Below, piece by piece: positions 1 to 11,044 of a stretch of DNA of 64,000 nt. Source of the stretch: Riptortus pedestris. Lineage: Eukaryota; Arthropoda; Insecta; Hemiptera; Alydidae. Both the position numbers and the translations under genes were made by a program. Within the stretch, counting starts at the first letter, position 1. Each line of letters begins with the position of its first letter. The DNA is taken from NCBI GenBank assembly GCA_019009955.1, contig CM032232.1:57625501-57689500 (forward strand). The letters are read 5' to 3'. The notes under the pieces are model-generated. The model made no database searches. It was given only the letters and a program-made list of their open reading frames with translations, and was not told the DNA's origin.

Positions 1-109
1 TTGATTTAAACCATCCAGGGCGTCACCCAAACGCATACATAGCCAAAAATTCATTCAAATCGGTCCACCCGTTTAGGAGGAGTTCAGTGACATACACACG
101 TACAGTAGA
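1..109 (-). mobile_element. Helitron 5' end, cut by window edge
   Basis: Read on the minus strand, this begins TCTACTGTACGTGTG next to a TA-rich flank and continues with CTGAACTCCTCCTAAACGG and GACCGATTTGAATGA. It matches the first ~110 bases of the complete Helitron at 58936-59526. The TC start beside an A/T target is the Helitron rule. The rest lies outside the window. Confidence 0.6.
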
Positions 110-124
110 ATTATATATATAAAG

Positions 125-430
125 ATAGAACTAAAGAATATCTGGTGAGATGAGCCCTCAAGTGTGTTATACGAGCTCCTGCGTGACAAACATACTTACG
201 TGGAATATTACTGAAATATTATCAGTTTTTAAATTTCCAGCCTTTAGGAAACCCCCACTTATAATCTTCCGATTTTTAATTTTAAGTCAGTAAGATCAAC
301 TAAATACCCCATTTTCAGCTTACATGTTTATATAGGCTCCTTAGAGTGGATGAAAACAAAATAGATGGGAGATGTGGTGTGTTACTCTAGCTAATCGGAA
401 ATTTGCTTAGTTTACGCAGCTGAAGCATTG
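125..430 (+). repeat. HINE 3' module A fragments
   Basis: Two degraded 3' termini lie in the same direction. One is at about 172-186 (CTCCTGCGTGACA) and one at 401-420 (TTTGCTTAGTTTACGCAGC). Between them is module A text (CAGCCTTTAGGAAACCCCC, about 238-258). Both ends have lost part of the hairpin. Confidence 0.45.
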
Positions 431-852
431 TTTAATTTGAAGCTTAGTAAATGAAACTTTTTTATTTTAAATGTTAAATACTACCTTCTAGATTCGAGTG
501 AAAGGAACATGGAGAGTCAGAAGTCCTTGTATGGAATGTTGACTTGCATGATAATGTAGATTGGCCAAACACCTTAATATAGTGTAACATATGCAAATAT
601 TTATTTTAAGGCTTACTCATCTTTCCCTATCCTCTCACTGAGGATATTCAAACTTAACCTCTATGTCTCATGGATTTGCCAATTTCGAGAATATAATTTA
701 TCAGTGAGAAACTCATAGAAATTAGTCTGTGTCGTTATCTTAAAAAGACTGCCAAAGCAATAAGGTGGCCAAAACAACGAATATTGACTTTTTCAACAGA
801 TCTCTCTTAAAGGAAATCAGGCATCCAGGCTTTACTAATGATGTAATTTCCG

Positions 853-1380
853 ATACAGGGGCTGCGTAAACTAAGCAGATTTCCCTCGTGAAGTTTAACA
901 ATAGATAAAAAGAAAATCAATAACTAAAATATATGAGAATATAACATATTAATTTTATTGAAAACTATTTACTAGATCTAGTGCTGTAATTAATAATGAA
1001 TCAGAATAATTTTTACCCCAGTCAATCAAGTTTTAGTACTCCAAGAACTGAAGGCGGGGGGGGGGTCACCAGAACATATTTGCATGTATCTCGTATAACA
1101 AAGGTCTCTTGAAAGCAATATTTAAGCAGTATTTAAGCTTCGAATGAAGTGGTTTCTTATGTAACAGAGTATTGTTTATGTAACATGAGTAGAAGTGGGG
1201 GTTTGCTCAAGGTTGAAAAATGTAAAATGCAAATATCTCGGTTAATATTCAAGATAGAGAATAAATGCATTTAACAACATTTATAGTAAATGTAATTTGC
1301 AATAAGATTGATTCTATACTCTTTTTCGTTCCGACATATAGTAACGGAGGCATTTCGAATTTTCAAAATTCTCCTTATAC
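853..1380 (-). mobile_element. HINE copy, 3' part, minus
   Basis: It opens with the reverse complement of the 3' hairpin (CAGGGGCTGCG) and subterminal repeat GCAGATTTCCC. It runs through the octamer-like ATTTGCAT of module B and the family phrase AAATATCTCGGTTAATATTC, and ends near 1380 without the 5' palindrome. The preceding 430-852 holds only weak family similarity. Confidence 0.7.
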
Positions 1381-1385
1381 TTGTC

Positions 1386-2050
1386 CTGAGCGGACGTGGA
1401 TCCTAGTTTAGCCAAATATAGAAGAAATGCAGTTTAACAAGTAGCTCCTTAATTTGAATGAACTATATATAGAGAATAGTGTATGATGGGGACAGGTATA
1501 ATAAATAGAGCATATTGTAATATTGCCTAGGTAACCAACTAATATCCATAGACAATATTTTGGAGCTCCAGTTAAGGGAGGCCTTTAAAATGTGGTTGGA
1601 AACAAAGTCTGATCCAGTTTCAAGCCTTATGGTGTAATTGGGTGTTGTCTATTTTAGTTCAAATTAACTTCTGCTTGCTCCATTACCGTCTTTATAAATG
1701 CCATTGTCACACCATAAAACTTCTTACACACTTGCGCGTGGAGGATTTTACTGTCATCGGAGTTTGGTTGTATATTTTGAGCCAACTGTGACCGTGCCAC
1801 TGCTATATTACCAGAGCCATGGCATTCCATAATTACTCACTGCTAGGAGTGAGTGTGATTAGCTCGTTCATGAACTATCTCCAGTAAGCTGGCTTCGATT
1901 GCTCCACCTCGTCCAAGGCGAGCTACTATCGCTTTTATTAGTCCATCTATTGATAAAGAAAGACTGGCCAAGATACTAACAAACCTTTCTAATTCCAATC
2001 ACGTATTTGGAAACGGACAAACGTTTGTATATTTCAATTTCGACATTTTA
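1386..2050. other. no gene recognised
   Basis: AT-rich sequence with stops in all frames. I see no coding signal and no clear repeat match. Confidence 0.5.
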
Positions 2051-2052
2051 AT

Positions 2053-2582
2053 AGATATCCCTACAGGGAAATCAGCTGTTCAGGTTGAATGCATGCACGA
2101 TTTTCGAAAACATTTCTCAAATGTCCATCGATCGATCCTATACAGGAGATTGACAAAAATTTCCGTTTAAAATATACGAAACCGAAAATTCAAAATGTCT
2201 CCGTTATTGTGAGTCGGAACGAAAAATTATATGTATCTGCCCATGTTGCAAATTTAATTGTCAATACAATCTCTGTTCACCTTTTCCAAACAATTCTTCA
2301 AATTATCATCGATCCTACCCAGGAAAAGACAAACATAAGGTCCGATCAAAAGTCTTTTCTCTCTCTCTCAACGCTCTAGTGGTAGCAATTTTTGTCCAGT
2401 CGTTACTCGATCGTCCAAACTCGATATTTAAACTTCTTTTATAAAACTCAAGTTCAAGTTGTTTAATAGTTGACTTCGCACCTATGGAAAGCGAGGATTA
2501 AAGATATCGAATATTCACAATACCTCAGTTATTATATGTCGGATCGAAACATTTTATAGGGCAAATGTTATGATAAATTTAA
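2053..2582 (+). mobile_element. HINE copy, two chained 5' halves
   Basis: The 5' end at about 2057 is an imperfect palindrome (CCCTACAGGGAAATCAGC). The 5' body phrase (CATCGATCCTACCCAGG) occurs twice, near 2127 and near 2308, so two partial copies are joined head to tail. The 96-codon frame over 2089-2379 is just the translated repeat. The element is interrupted at 2583 by a Helitron. Confidence 0.65.
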
Positions 2583-3108
2583 TCTTACATATAAAAATGA
2601 ATGTTTGTGTGTATGTTCTTTATAGAATTGCAAACGGCTGAACCGAATTTTATGAAACTTGGATGTATATTACTACTAACTCAGGCTAGGTTTCTGGCTA
2701 TATTAGTATACTCTGAGACGAACAGGAGTGGGGGTTATAAGGGAGGCCTGAAATTAAAAATAGCGATATTTCGTCTCCTATTGGTTTTTCGGCAAATACG
2801 CACATAACGAAAGTTGTTTGTTTTGTTATATAGAGTAACTTTTGTATATACTCTTTTGTCGTATAACGAAGTATAAATGAGTTATACGCTAAAAACTATA
2901 GTGGGAGTCAACAATTTTATATGACACAAAAGACTCAACCGAACTAAACCAAACTCCGTATTCGATTTGGTATTAACACCTCCCTGATTATATATAAGCT
3001 ATATTAAGATTTTGAGTTGCGAACAAGAGTGGGGGTTATAAAGGAGGTCTGAAATATAAAATCGCGATATTTCGTAACCTATTCATTTTTCGTAGACTGC
3101 TTGTTTGG
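2583..3108 (+). mobile_element. Helitron 5' part
   Basis: It starts TCTTACATATAAAAATGAATG after an A, then ACGGCTGAACCGAATTTTATG, a typical Helitron 5' opening. Two internal blocks containing GTGGGGGTTATAA repeat about 300 bp apart. There is no CTAG-type 3' end here, so the copy is truncated. Confidence 0.65.
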
Positions 3109-3321
3109 TCGCTCCATAAGAAGAGAATGGTCGTCCATAAATATATATATATATATTTATATATGTATGAATGTCTCTTACTGCTCTCCAAACTCGAGAT
3201 ATAAGTGTTATTATATATTCAGAATTATTATGATGCTCATTTGGGCAACCAATTGGTTAGTTATTAGGGCCATTGGCGCTGTTTGTTATGTTTTGAAGAA
3301 AGAGAAAAGAGTTTAACGAAT

Positions 3322-3985
3322 CAAAAAGTCTGTCACGCAGGTACTGCGTAAACTAAGCAGATTTCCCACTTGTTGGCATGACACAATGCTGATCTTACTT
3401 CACCAAATAAAAATTCGATGAGCAGAAGTGGGGGTCAATAAAGTCTTAATTGATGACGTCATTATACAATATATTTGCATATACCTCACCTAGTAAAGAT
3501 ATGTAGAAAACGATATTGAGAATATAAACTTCTTATAAGACGTTCATAATATATTAGCTTAGTGTTAAAGTGGGTTAACAAAAATAGGGGGTTTATTTAA
3601 ATTAAGTAATCTCGGTTAATATTCAAGATACAGAAAAATAGTATAGAACAGAAATTATAAAACATTAAATGTATAATATGATTGATTTTGTACAATTTTT
3701 AGTGTCCGACCTATAATATAGGAGATATTTTCAATTTTAGGAACTCTCCCTCATTAACCCCCGCCCCTCCCTCTAATCCCATTTCAGACTTTAACGAAAT
3801 TGATCTTTAGGTTTACGTAAAACGTTCAAATACGAGTTTGGTAATGTTCAAAGAAAAATTGCGACCTCTAGACCGTTAACAGACAAATATACGTAGAGTT
3901 TTGAACGGACCTCATTTCGTCATCTCTAGGGTAACATCGATGAACATTTGAAGAAATACATCCCCTTAAAGGAAACCTGCTAAAA
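3322..3985 (-). mobile_element. HINE copy, near full length, minus
   Basis: The 3' hairpin (GTCACGCAGGTACTGCG) begins the copy on the plus strand. A degraded 5' palindrome (CCCCTTAAAGGAAACCTGC) ends it. It carries TGACGTCA at 3454-3461 and ATTTGCAT at 3473-3480. The TA core is short. Confidence 0.75.
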
Positions 3986-4304
3986 GTATTTATCGATAGT
4001 ATTTAAGGCAAGAGGAAAATGTTTTCTATCACCTATGGTCAGCGACACCGAGCAAAGAGCTGGTAAAATGCTTTCTATAGAAGTACTGCTGCAATCTACA
4101 CACGGTTACGTCATCAGTAGTGCAATAAGCCTCCAATCAAATTGTTTTCATTAAAAAGGAGAAATCGCTGACACCTTTACAAGCTGCCGGGGGAGGATCC
4201 AATCATATCCGATGCAGCAGAACCTAACTCATTAAACTTCAGCGGCAGAGAAGATGTTTTTGTTCAATTATACAATGTTTATTATAATTTTAAACCTATA
4301 AAAT

Positions 4305-4615
4305 AAAAGTCTGTCAGACATGGGCTGCGAAAAATATGCAGATTTGTCATTTACTGGTATTGCATACTACTGATCTCATCTCACCCAATATTCTCAAATA
4401 AAAATCCCAGATGAAAGTACGTATTTGGTATTTAAACTTAGAATAAGGAGCTTCATAATATATTGTAATTGCCAACGTGGCATGACTAGCAAGTAGGGGT
4501 TTACATAAGACAGAAAATCAAAATATGTAAACATCTCTATTATAATTCAAAATAGAGAAAAAGGATTTATAAGAACATTTATAGAAAATTTAATTTGGAA
4601 CAAGAAAATATTCTT
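4305..4615 (-). mobile_element. HINE 3' module fragment, minus
   Basis: It begins AAAAGTCTGTCAGACATGGGC, a mutated 3' terminus, followed by GCAGATTTGTC. It fades out near 4615 without a 5' end. Confidence 0.55.
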
Positions 4616-4699
4616 TTTTTTCACAGTAGTGTTGTTGGAGGTGTAGAATATTGGTACTTCCAGAGAAGAAAGCAACACTTCAGAATTTTTTTTTCTCTT

Positions 4700-4770
4700 C
4701 TTTTGACCTGGAGATAATCTGTTCCAAGTAGCCTTTGTAGCACAAAGTGGACGTTAATAAAAAAAAAAAA
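4700..4770 (+). mobile_element. SINE 3' tail
   Basis: The end of the tRNA-derived SINE family: GCACAAAGTGGACGTTAATA followed by an A-rich tail. The tRNA-related head is missing. Confidence 0.55.
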
Positions 4771-5232
4771 CGTAATATAACGTTTCTAACCTGTTCTAAA
4801 TTTCTGATCTAAGTATAAGTGGTATGTTACGTGTCGTATGCGTTACTTGACAGATGAACGTATTGAATGGTAAACTGCACCATATACATTGCAAGTTTCA
4901 CTTTCCTTTCCTTGCTCATTGACCTAGAAACGGTGGAAGAAATGGGGATATCTATACAAACTGGTTTTCTAATTGTGGTCACTAATTGGGAAAGGTATTT
5001 TGATAGCGGCTATTACGCCTGCCTGCCAATGAAGTATTAAGTCAAGATTTGTATGTGTCAACGTGTCAGTATTTATGTCAAAGTAATGATAACAAGTCCA
5101 CTCGTGATAAGGGCCAGGGTGGAGATTCCGTAACAACTAGCTTGACAACTGGATTTACCTCAGTCATCACAATTCTGTATACATCTCATCATACTTTACA
5201 GAATTTGGTCATGTTATGGATAAGGATTTAAG

Positions 5233-5238
<6 letters not shown>

Positions 5239-5280
<42 letters not shown>
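5239..5280. repeat. (TA)n microsatellite
   Basis: About 21 TA units lie directly upstream of the LTR-like unit. A second block at 5881-5937 follows it, consistent with one array split by an insertion. Confidence 0.95.
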
Positions 5281-5284
<4 letters not shown>

Positions 5285-5877
5285 TTGCGAAAACTATGTC
5301 CATGAAAAATTAAACAGAGTTAATCTGTATTTAAGAAGTACAATGTAGATGAACCAACCGATGGAAGGACCAGAAGAATGTTCTCGACGATAACCGTCTG
5401 GGTTCTGGGCTTATCTTGACAGTCATCTTTGATCTTTCCGCTCATCTATAAAACTGGCCCAGCTCGCTCGAGAGTTACTTTGTTCTCAGTTCTCATCAAG
5501 TGAATAACAGTGCGTTCCGTGCAGCTTTAGTGAACAGTGCGTTTTAGTTGCAGTGTGGTAAAGTGTTTTATGTGAAGAACAGTGTTGTGCCGTGTTTAAG
5601 TAAAGGACAGTGCAGTGCCGTTATCTTTGTGAAGATCAGTTCAGTGACATTCTTTTGTGAAATTCAGTGATCGTGAGTTATTGGACTGTGCAATGAGAAG
5701 AACAGTGAAGCTATCAGTGCATACTGTGAATAGTAGTTAAGAATAATTAACCAATTGTGTAGTGTATTGTTAAATAAATTGCGCAGTGATAAAAACTCCA
5801 AAGGTTGTGTGTTTAATTTTGCAATTTAAAAGAACTCTAATAAACAACGTTTATTATTTTGTGTAATAAACGTAACT
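5281..5877 (+). mobile_element. gypsy-like solo LTR
   Basis: A 597-bp block sits inside (TA)n, begins AGTGTTGCG and ends CGTAACT. AGT...ACT ends and an AT-rich ATAT-type target are known from the Drosophila 297/17.6 gypsy group. Seen inside are TATAAAA at 5447, an initiator-like TCAGT at 5486, an unusual run rich in CAGTG words (5510-5730), and AATAAA signals at 5839 and 5865. This order (promoter, start, poly-A signal) is that of an LTR. No internal gag/pol or second LTR is present. The target duplication cannot be read in (TA)n. It is not matched to a named family. Confidence 0.6.
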
Positions 5878-5878
5878 A

Positions 5879-5880
<2 letters not shown>

Positions 5881-5937
<57 letters not shown>
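5881..5937. repeat. (TA)n microsatellite
   Basis: About 28 TA units between the solo LTR and the Tigger element. The Tigger element uses the last TA as its target site. Confidence 0.95.
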
Positions 5938-5940
<3 letters not shown>

Positions 5941-8053
5941 GTATGGACCCGATTAACCGAGGTTCGATTAACCGAGGTCCCGATTAACCGAGGTGCCAAA
6001 CATTTAAAAAAAAAAAAAAAAAAAAAAGTTAGTGCGGTAACCTTTGGAAGTGATTATGAACCTTTTTAAAACCCTCAAAACCGGATGCAGGTGTTCAGCA
6101 AGCGGTTTATTGAAAAGGAAGCTCTAAGACAGTCGTTAATTGCCTTCTGAGAAATGCATCTCTAGCACCACGTCCAACCCTCCTTCCCCTGTTCCGGGAA
6201 TATTGTATTTACATCTCTACTTATCACAACCCGGCTAAAAAACGTAAAAGAGTGGTTATTTCGCTTGAAAAAAAAATAGAAGCAATTCATCGCTTGGACA
6301 AAGGCGAGTCTTAAAAAAAGTTGCTCTGGATTATGGTGTCGGTGAAAATACTGTCGGTGACTGGAGGAGGAATAGGAAGCAAATTGAAGACTATGTTTAT
6401 CAAAGTGCATCCAAGGAGGCTTCTAACTGCAGATCTACATTGAAGAAGTCATCGTGTGAGCTTTTAGAAGAAGCCCTTTTACTGTGGTTTTGCCAGGCAA
6501 GAGAGCAAGGATTCCCGGTAAGTGGTCCAATAATTCAAGAGAAAGCATTGTCTCTTAATTTAAAATTAAATTCGCCTATAGAAAAATTTGAGGCGAGTAA
6601 AGGTTTGCTAAGTCGTTTTAAAAACAGACTCGCCATTTCCGTGGAAAAACTTTCAGCAAACACGGAATCTGCGACGAGATTTATTAGTAATAGTTTTTCT
6701 TTATTAGTAAAGTCCCATAATCTATGCGCGGACCAAATTTACAATGCTGATGAGACCGGTTTGTGGTATAAAGTGTTGCCCCAAAAAACTCTAGCGACGA
6801 ATATGGAAAAATCTGTTAGTGGTTTCAAGGATGTTAAAGATAGGGTCACTGTTTTGGTTTGCGCGAATGCAAGTGGAGAGGATAAACTAAGTTAGTTTTA
6901 ATCGGAAAATCAGCCAAACCTAGAGCCCTCAAACACGTCAATTTTAATAACCTGCCGGTTGTTTATAATCATCAAAAATCTGCGTGGATGAGTGCTGAAA
7001 TTTTCGAGCATTGGTTCAAACATAATTTTGTACCACACGTCAAAAATTTTCTTGACGAAAAAAAAATGCCTCATAAAGCCCTGCTTCTCATTGATAATGC
7101 ACCATCACATCCCGACGAGAGCGTTTTAAGCGTGGGCGAGATTAAGGCCATGTTTTTCCCACCAAATGTTACATCATTGATCCAACCCATGGATCAAGGA
7201 GTAATTTCGGCATTTACAAAAAGAAGCTCTTAACTACAATGTTATTAGATAACGATAAAGGGCTAATAGAACAACTAAAAAAGATTACAATTAAAGATGT
7301 CATTTACATGGCAGCTAATTCCTGGGATTCAGTACCCAACACCACATTAAATAAAACCTGGAAAAACTTATGGCCTGAAGTTACCTATAGTAGTCAGCCA
7401 AACGAAGAGCCACCAACAAATCTGGAGTTGTGCTCTTTGTTAAAAGATCTTAACTCCCAAGATGTAATGGACTTCGAAGTTACGGATTGGGTCACTGAAG
7501 AATCATTAAAGAGATCAGCGGTCCTAACGGAAGATGAAATCATTAATGAAATAATGAAAACAACTAACGAAGAAGAGCTTGAAGGAGACGAGGTATCTAT
7601 CCCCACGAAAGTAAGCCATGAGGAGGGTTTCAACCTACTTGACAGGTCACTACTCTATTTAGAAGGCAGAGGTGATGTGCCTTCATATGAACTGATGATG
7701 TTAAGAAGTGGAGAGACACTGCAGCTGCTGATAGAAGCAGTTGTTTATAACAAACAACAATAAATAATTTTTTTAAATCAAAATAGTTTTCCGATTTTCC
7801 ATTAATTTTTTTTTGTGTCCGATGTTATTTTATACTACATATGCATGTATGTACATAAAATCTACTTCTATTATTAATTTATGATTAAAAAATGTAAATA
7901 TGAATATAATTATTAAACTTATAGGTAGGTACTAGTTTTTATTCTATAAACCTTATATTTTCAGCTGGTATTAGTAGGTTCCGATTAACCGAGAATTTCG
8001 ATTAACCGAGGTAACAGCGGTCCCGATCGACTCGGTTAATCGGGTCCCTACTG
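5938..8053 (+). mobile_element. Tigger/pogo DNA transposon
   Basis: A 2116-bp element whose ends are inverted: CAGGTATGGACCCGATTAAC on the left and, in reverse complement, CAGTAGGGACCCGATTAACC on the right. A TA target duplication flanks it (5936-5937, 8054-8055). CAG ends and TA targets define the Tc1/mariner/pogo superfamily. The motif GATTAACCGAGG is repeated three times in the left end and recurs in both orientations in the right end, probably as transposase binding sites. An A-run lies at 6006-6026. The only gene inside is a broken transposase. Confidence 0.9.
6228..7763 (+). pseudogene. Tigger-type transposase, frameshifted
   Basis: A remnant of the enzyme that cuts and pastes the surrounding element. 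In order, the reading shows a CENP-B-like helix-turn-helix start (AKKRKRVV..EAIHRLDKG, from 6228), a second DNA-binding domain (WFCQAREQGFPVSG, about 6485-6525), and a DDD catalytic core: D in YNADETG (codon 6749), D in LIDNAPSH (7093) and D in QPMDQG (7192). The last two are separated by 32 residues. The C-terminal region ends at TAA 7761. Three breaks each shift the frame by -1: an A-run with TAA near 6312-6319, one at about 6885-6890, and one at about 7215-7230 where some codons also seem lost. All three catalytic residues survive, so the decay is fairly recent. The N-terminal start is unclear. Confidence 0.9.
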
Positions 8054-8059
8054 TATATA

Positions 8060-9036
8060 TATAAAGTCCGTCACGCAGGGACTGCGCAAACTAAGCAGAT
8101 ATCCCACGGGTGGGTATAACACACTGTTGATCTTATCTCACCTCATATTTTTGAGTAAAAACCCAGGTTTTAGTAAAACGTGAAAACAGAAACTGTAAAT
8201 AACTTGCTTAATATTTGAGATACGAAAAATGAATAGAACAACGATTGTTTAACTTGACTGGTTTTTAACAGTTTTCGATACACCTCATAATAGTGGTGAT
8301 ATTATGAATTTTCGAATCCCTTCCACACCTCTATTCTAGGCTCCAAATGAGCCATTAACGAATATGGCTCACTTAAGCACATACATAAATAGTTAAATAT
8401 TGAGCAATGCACAGATGAAATAAACATTTTCCAGTCAAGACCAGAAAATAATAATTGATGACGTCTTCGCACCACGTATTTGCATGTATTTCACACAATA
8501 TAAGTTCAATACATTGACAATATATGACAATATGTGGTATTTAATCTCCCAGTAAAATGGTTCATGATATAAAAGCTTATTGTTAATATGACATGAGTAG
8601 GAGCAGGAATTTTCTATAGACTGAAAACTCTCAGCTAATAATCGAAATATTAAAAACAAAATATGAAACAGCAATTATAGAACATTAAATGTGGAATAAG
8701 ATTGCATATATAACATTTTACGATGAGACTCATAATAACAGATATTTCGGATTTTCGACCCCCACCCCCTTTAACCCAGTCGACTTCTTGGTCCAATTTC
8801 GGCAATTAACGATCTTGATCTGTTTTTTTTTTTACATGGAACACTTCAATTTTCTGTTCATTGAAGTTTGGGAACAATCACAATAAAAATTATAATCACT
8901 AGAGTGGTAACTATGGTCATATAGTTTTAAATGGACCTAATTTTCGTCATTTTCAAGATAGGGTTGATGAACGTTTGTAGACATTTTTAGATTATATGAC
9001 TACAACCTCAATAACTGATCAAGGAAAGGCTAAAAA
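8060..9036 (-). mobile_element. HINE long form (modules A+B), minus
   Basis: The 3' terminus AAAGTCCGTCACGCAGGGAC is at the left. Module A runs to about 8395. Module B starts near 8455 with TGACGTCT and ATTTGCAT (8478). The 5' end GATCAAGGAAAGGCTAAAAA is degraded. The order is the same as in the long copies at 12625 and 46459, so it is probably one element type. Confidence 0.7.
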
Positions 9037-9039
9037 TAA

Positions 9040-9689
9040 TGCTAAATTTAGACTGTATTTTTTTGTGTCTTCAAATTCCTTTAATCAGTAGAACAATAAT
9101 TAAACTTGCATAATACTCCTTTTTATTTATTTTTAGAAAATAATGTGTCCTGTAAATATATAGATATTTTTTTTCAATTTGTCATTCCTCCTGGGATTCT
9201 TTCAGGGTTACCTGGATGTCTAGTTGAGAAGTCTACATTACAAGTTACAGGCCCGACGAAAGAATGTTCATAGAATTTGCCCCTTGAGCCAAAACTCTCA
9301 GCGCTCTATTTTCATTGAAGTACCAACATTTTTAAACTTAAATAAAAAATAATTAATTTATAAAACATGCATAATAGTTACACGTGCGATATATGCTGAA
9401 ATCTGCAGCACGTAGTACTTATTTTGACGTAAAAGGAATCTTTGCTGTTCTTGGCAATATATCAAGCATAACCTTAACATTTTCAAAGGAGAAATCAATG
9501 TAGACATTTTTGTTGCTGCATTATTTTGTGTTAAATGACAACCATGACTTTAAGTTTACTTCATGCCTCTTTTGGGCTACAAAACAAAATTAATTCCCTG
9601 ATTCGCACACCCTGTTTACAACCGAACTAACGGTAAGGATAATTACTTTGCCTTTAAATGGTGTTTATTTGTTAACGTCCACTTTATGC
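9040..9689. other. no gene recognised
   Basis: AT-rich unique-looking DNA. A short SINE tail remnant (GTTAACGTCCACTTTATGCAA, minus) lies at about 9671-9691. Confidence 0.5.
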
Positions 9690-10745
9690 AACTGCAGAAG
9701 ATTGTTTCCCTACGAATCCTTCATAATGCCAGAATACAGCTTCCTTATGAATTATTTCTCGTTACCAGAATACTGTTTGGTTATGAATTCTACTTTGCAA
9801 GAATGCGACTTCCATGTGAGTCCTTCTCATTGCCGCAATGCTGGTCAGTAAAGCATTCTTCTCAATACCATAATACTGCTCCCTTATGGTTACTCACAAT
9901 ACGAGAATACTGTTTCTCATTAGCACAATACTGATTCCTTTGAATTCTTATTAGCAAACTACTGGTTACTTTAAATTCTTATCATTAGCAGAATACATCA
10001 CCCTATGAATTCCTGCCAATACCATTGTACTGATCCCTTAGAGTTCTTCCCCTTACCATGCTTCTGCTCCCTTAAAGATTATTCGGAATACTAGAATCCT
10101 GCATCCTTTTGAATTCTTCACTATACCAGAATCCGTTTTCCTATCAATTCTTCTCATCACGAGAATACCGCTCGTTTTGAATTACTCCCATTGCCAGAAT
10201 ACTGATTCCTCTCAATACTGCTCAATTATGGATTATTCGCCATATTAGAATACTGTTTACATTTGAATTCTTCCCATTAGCTGAATACTCATTCCCCTGA
10301 ATTCTTCTCATTGACAGAATACCCATTCCTCCGAGTTCTTCTCAATACCATAATATTGCTCCCATGTGGACTATTCGCAGTACTGGAATACTGCTTACTT
10401 TTGAATTCTTCTCATCGGCAGAATACTCATTTCTTCGAGTTCTTCTCAATACCATAATACTGCTCACATGTGGACTATTCGCAGTACTGGAATACTGTTT
10501 CCATTTGGATTCTTCTCAATACCAGAATACTCATTGCTCTGAATTCTTCTCAATACCATAATACTGCTCCCATATGGATTATTCGCAATACCAGAATACT
10601 GTTTCCATTTGAATTTTTCACATTAGCCGAATACTCGTTACTCTGAATTATTCTCGTTACCATGGTACTGATCCCTTAGAACTTTTCTCATTACCAGGAT
10701 ATTGAATTCTTCTCAATACGATATAATATTGGTTCCTTAAGGATT
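9690..10745 (+). repeat. 34-35-bp minisatellite, degenerate
   Basis: About 30 tandem diverged copies of a unit like GAATTCTTCTCAATACCAG plus AATACTG and a variable tail. The phrase ACCATAATA..GCTC recurs at 10347, 10451 and 10555, a spacing of 104 bp, so three monomers form a higher-order unit there. The unit is not a multiple of three and frames are not kept. The open frames over it (9648-9934, 10364-10561) are chance. Confidence 0.9.
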
Positions 10746-10840
10746 TTTAGTTACGAGTGAAACACATTTGTCCTTACTTACTTTGAACTCTCGTTTCGGA
10801 AAGGGCGGTCAAATGAAATATGACTTGAACTTTTATTGTA

Positions 10841-11044
10841 ATGAAATGTCACTCTCTACTCTTAATTAGATTGATATCTGCAGCAGCTGTTGCACTGCTG
10901 TTTGGCACGCCAGCAGAAGGCCACGACACACACAAAGGGTTAAGGGCATGTGACCGCATATTAGGGAATGGGCTTTGTCAGAAGAAGGGAGTGGACCGGC
11001 CGGCATTGACCTACAGGAGCAGAAACCGCCCGGAGCGGATCTAG
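10841..11044 (+). CDS. possible short secreted peptide, or remnant
   Basis: A 67-codon ATG frame. Residues 5-24 form a hydrophobic run (SLLLIRLISAAAVALLFGTP) followed by AEGHDTHKG, as in a signal peptide with cleavage near the AEG. The rest is basic with two cysteines (ACD, LCQ). The stretch is clearly GC-richer than its surroundings. A second frame, +2 relative to it, is open from about 10953 to TAA at 11092-11094 and also reads plausibly (GADLGVLQHWVEVVSLIENH). The source may therefore be a longer gene with a frameshift or a skipped intron. I do not recognise the family. It could equally be an exon of a decayed retroelement. Confidence 0.3.
   Translation: MKCHSLLLIRLISAAAVALLFGTPAEGHDTHKGLRACDRILGNGLCQKKGVDRPALTYRSRNRPERI

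Noticed and set aside
5049..5231. 60-codon frame upstream of the (TA)n
   Set aside because: Short, low complexity in codon use, no supporting signal.
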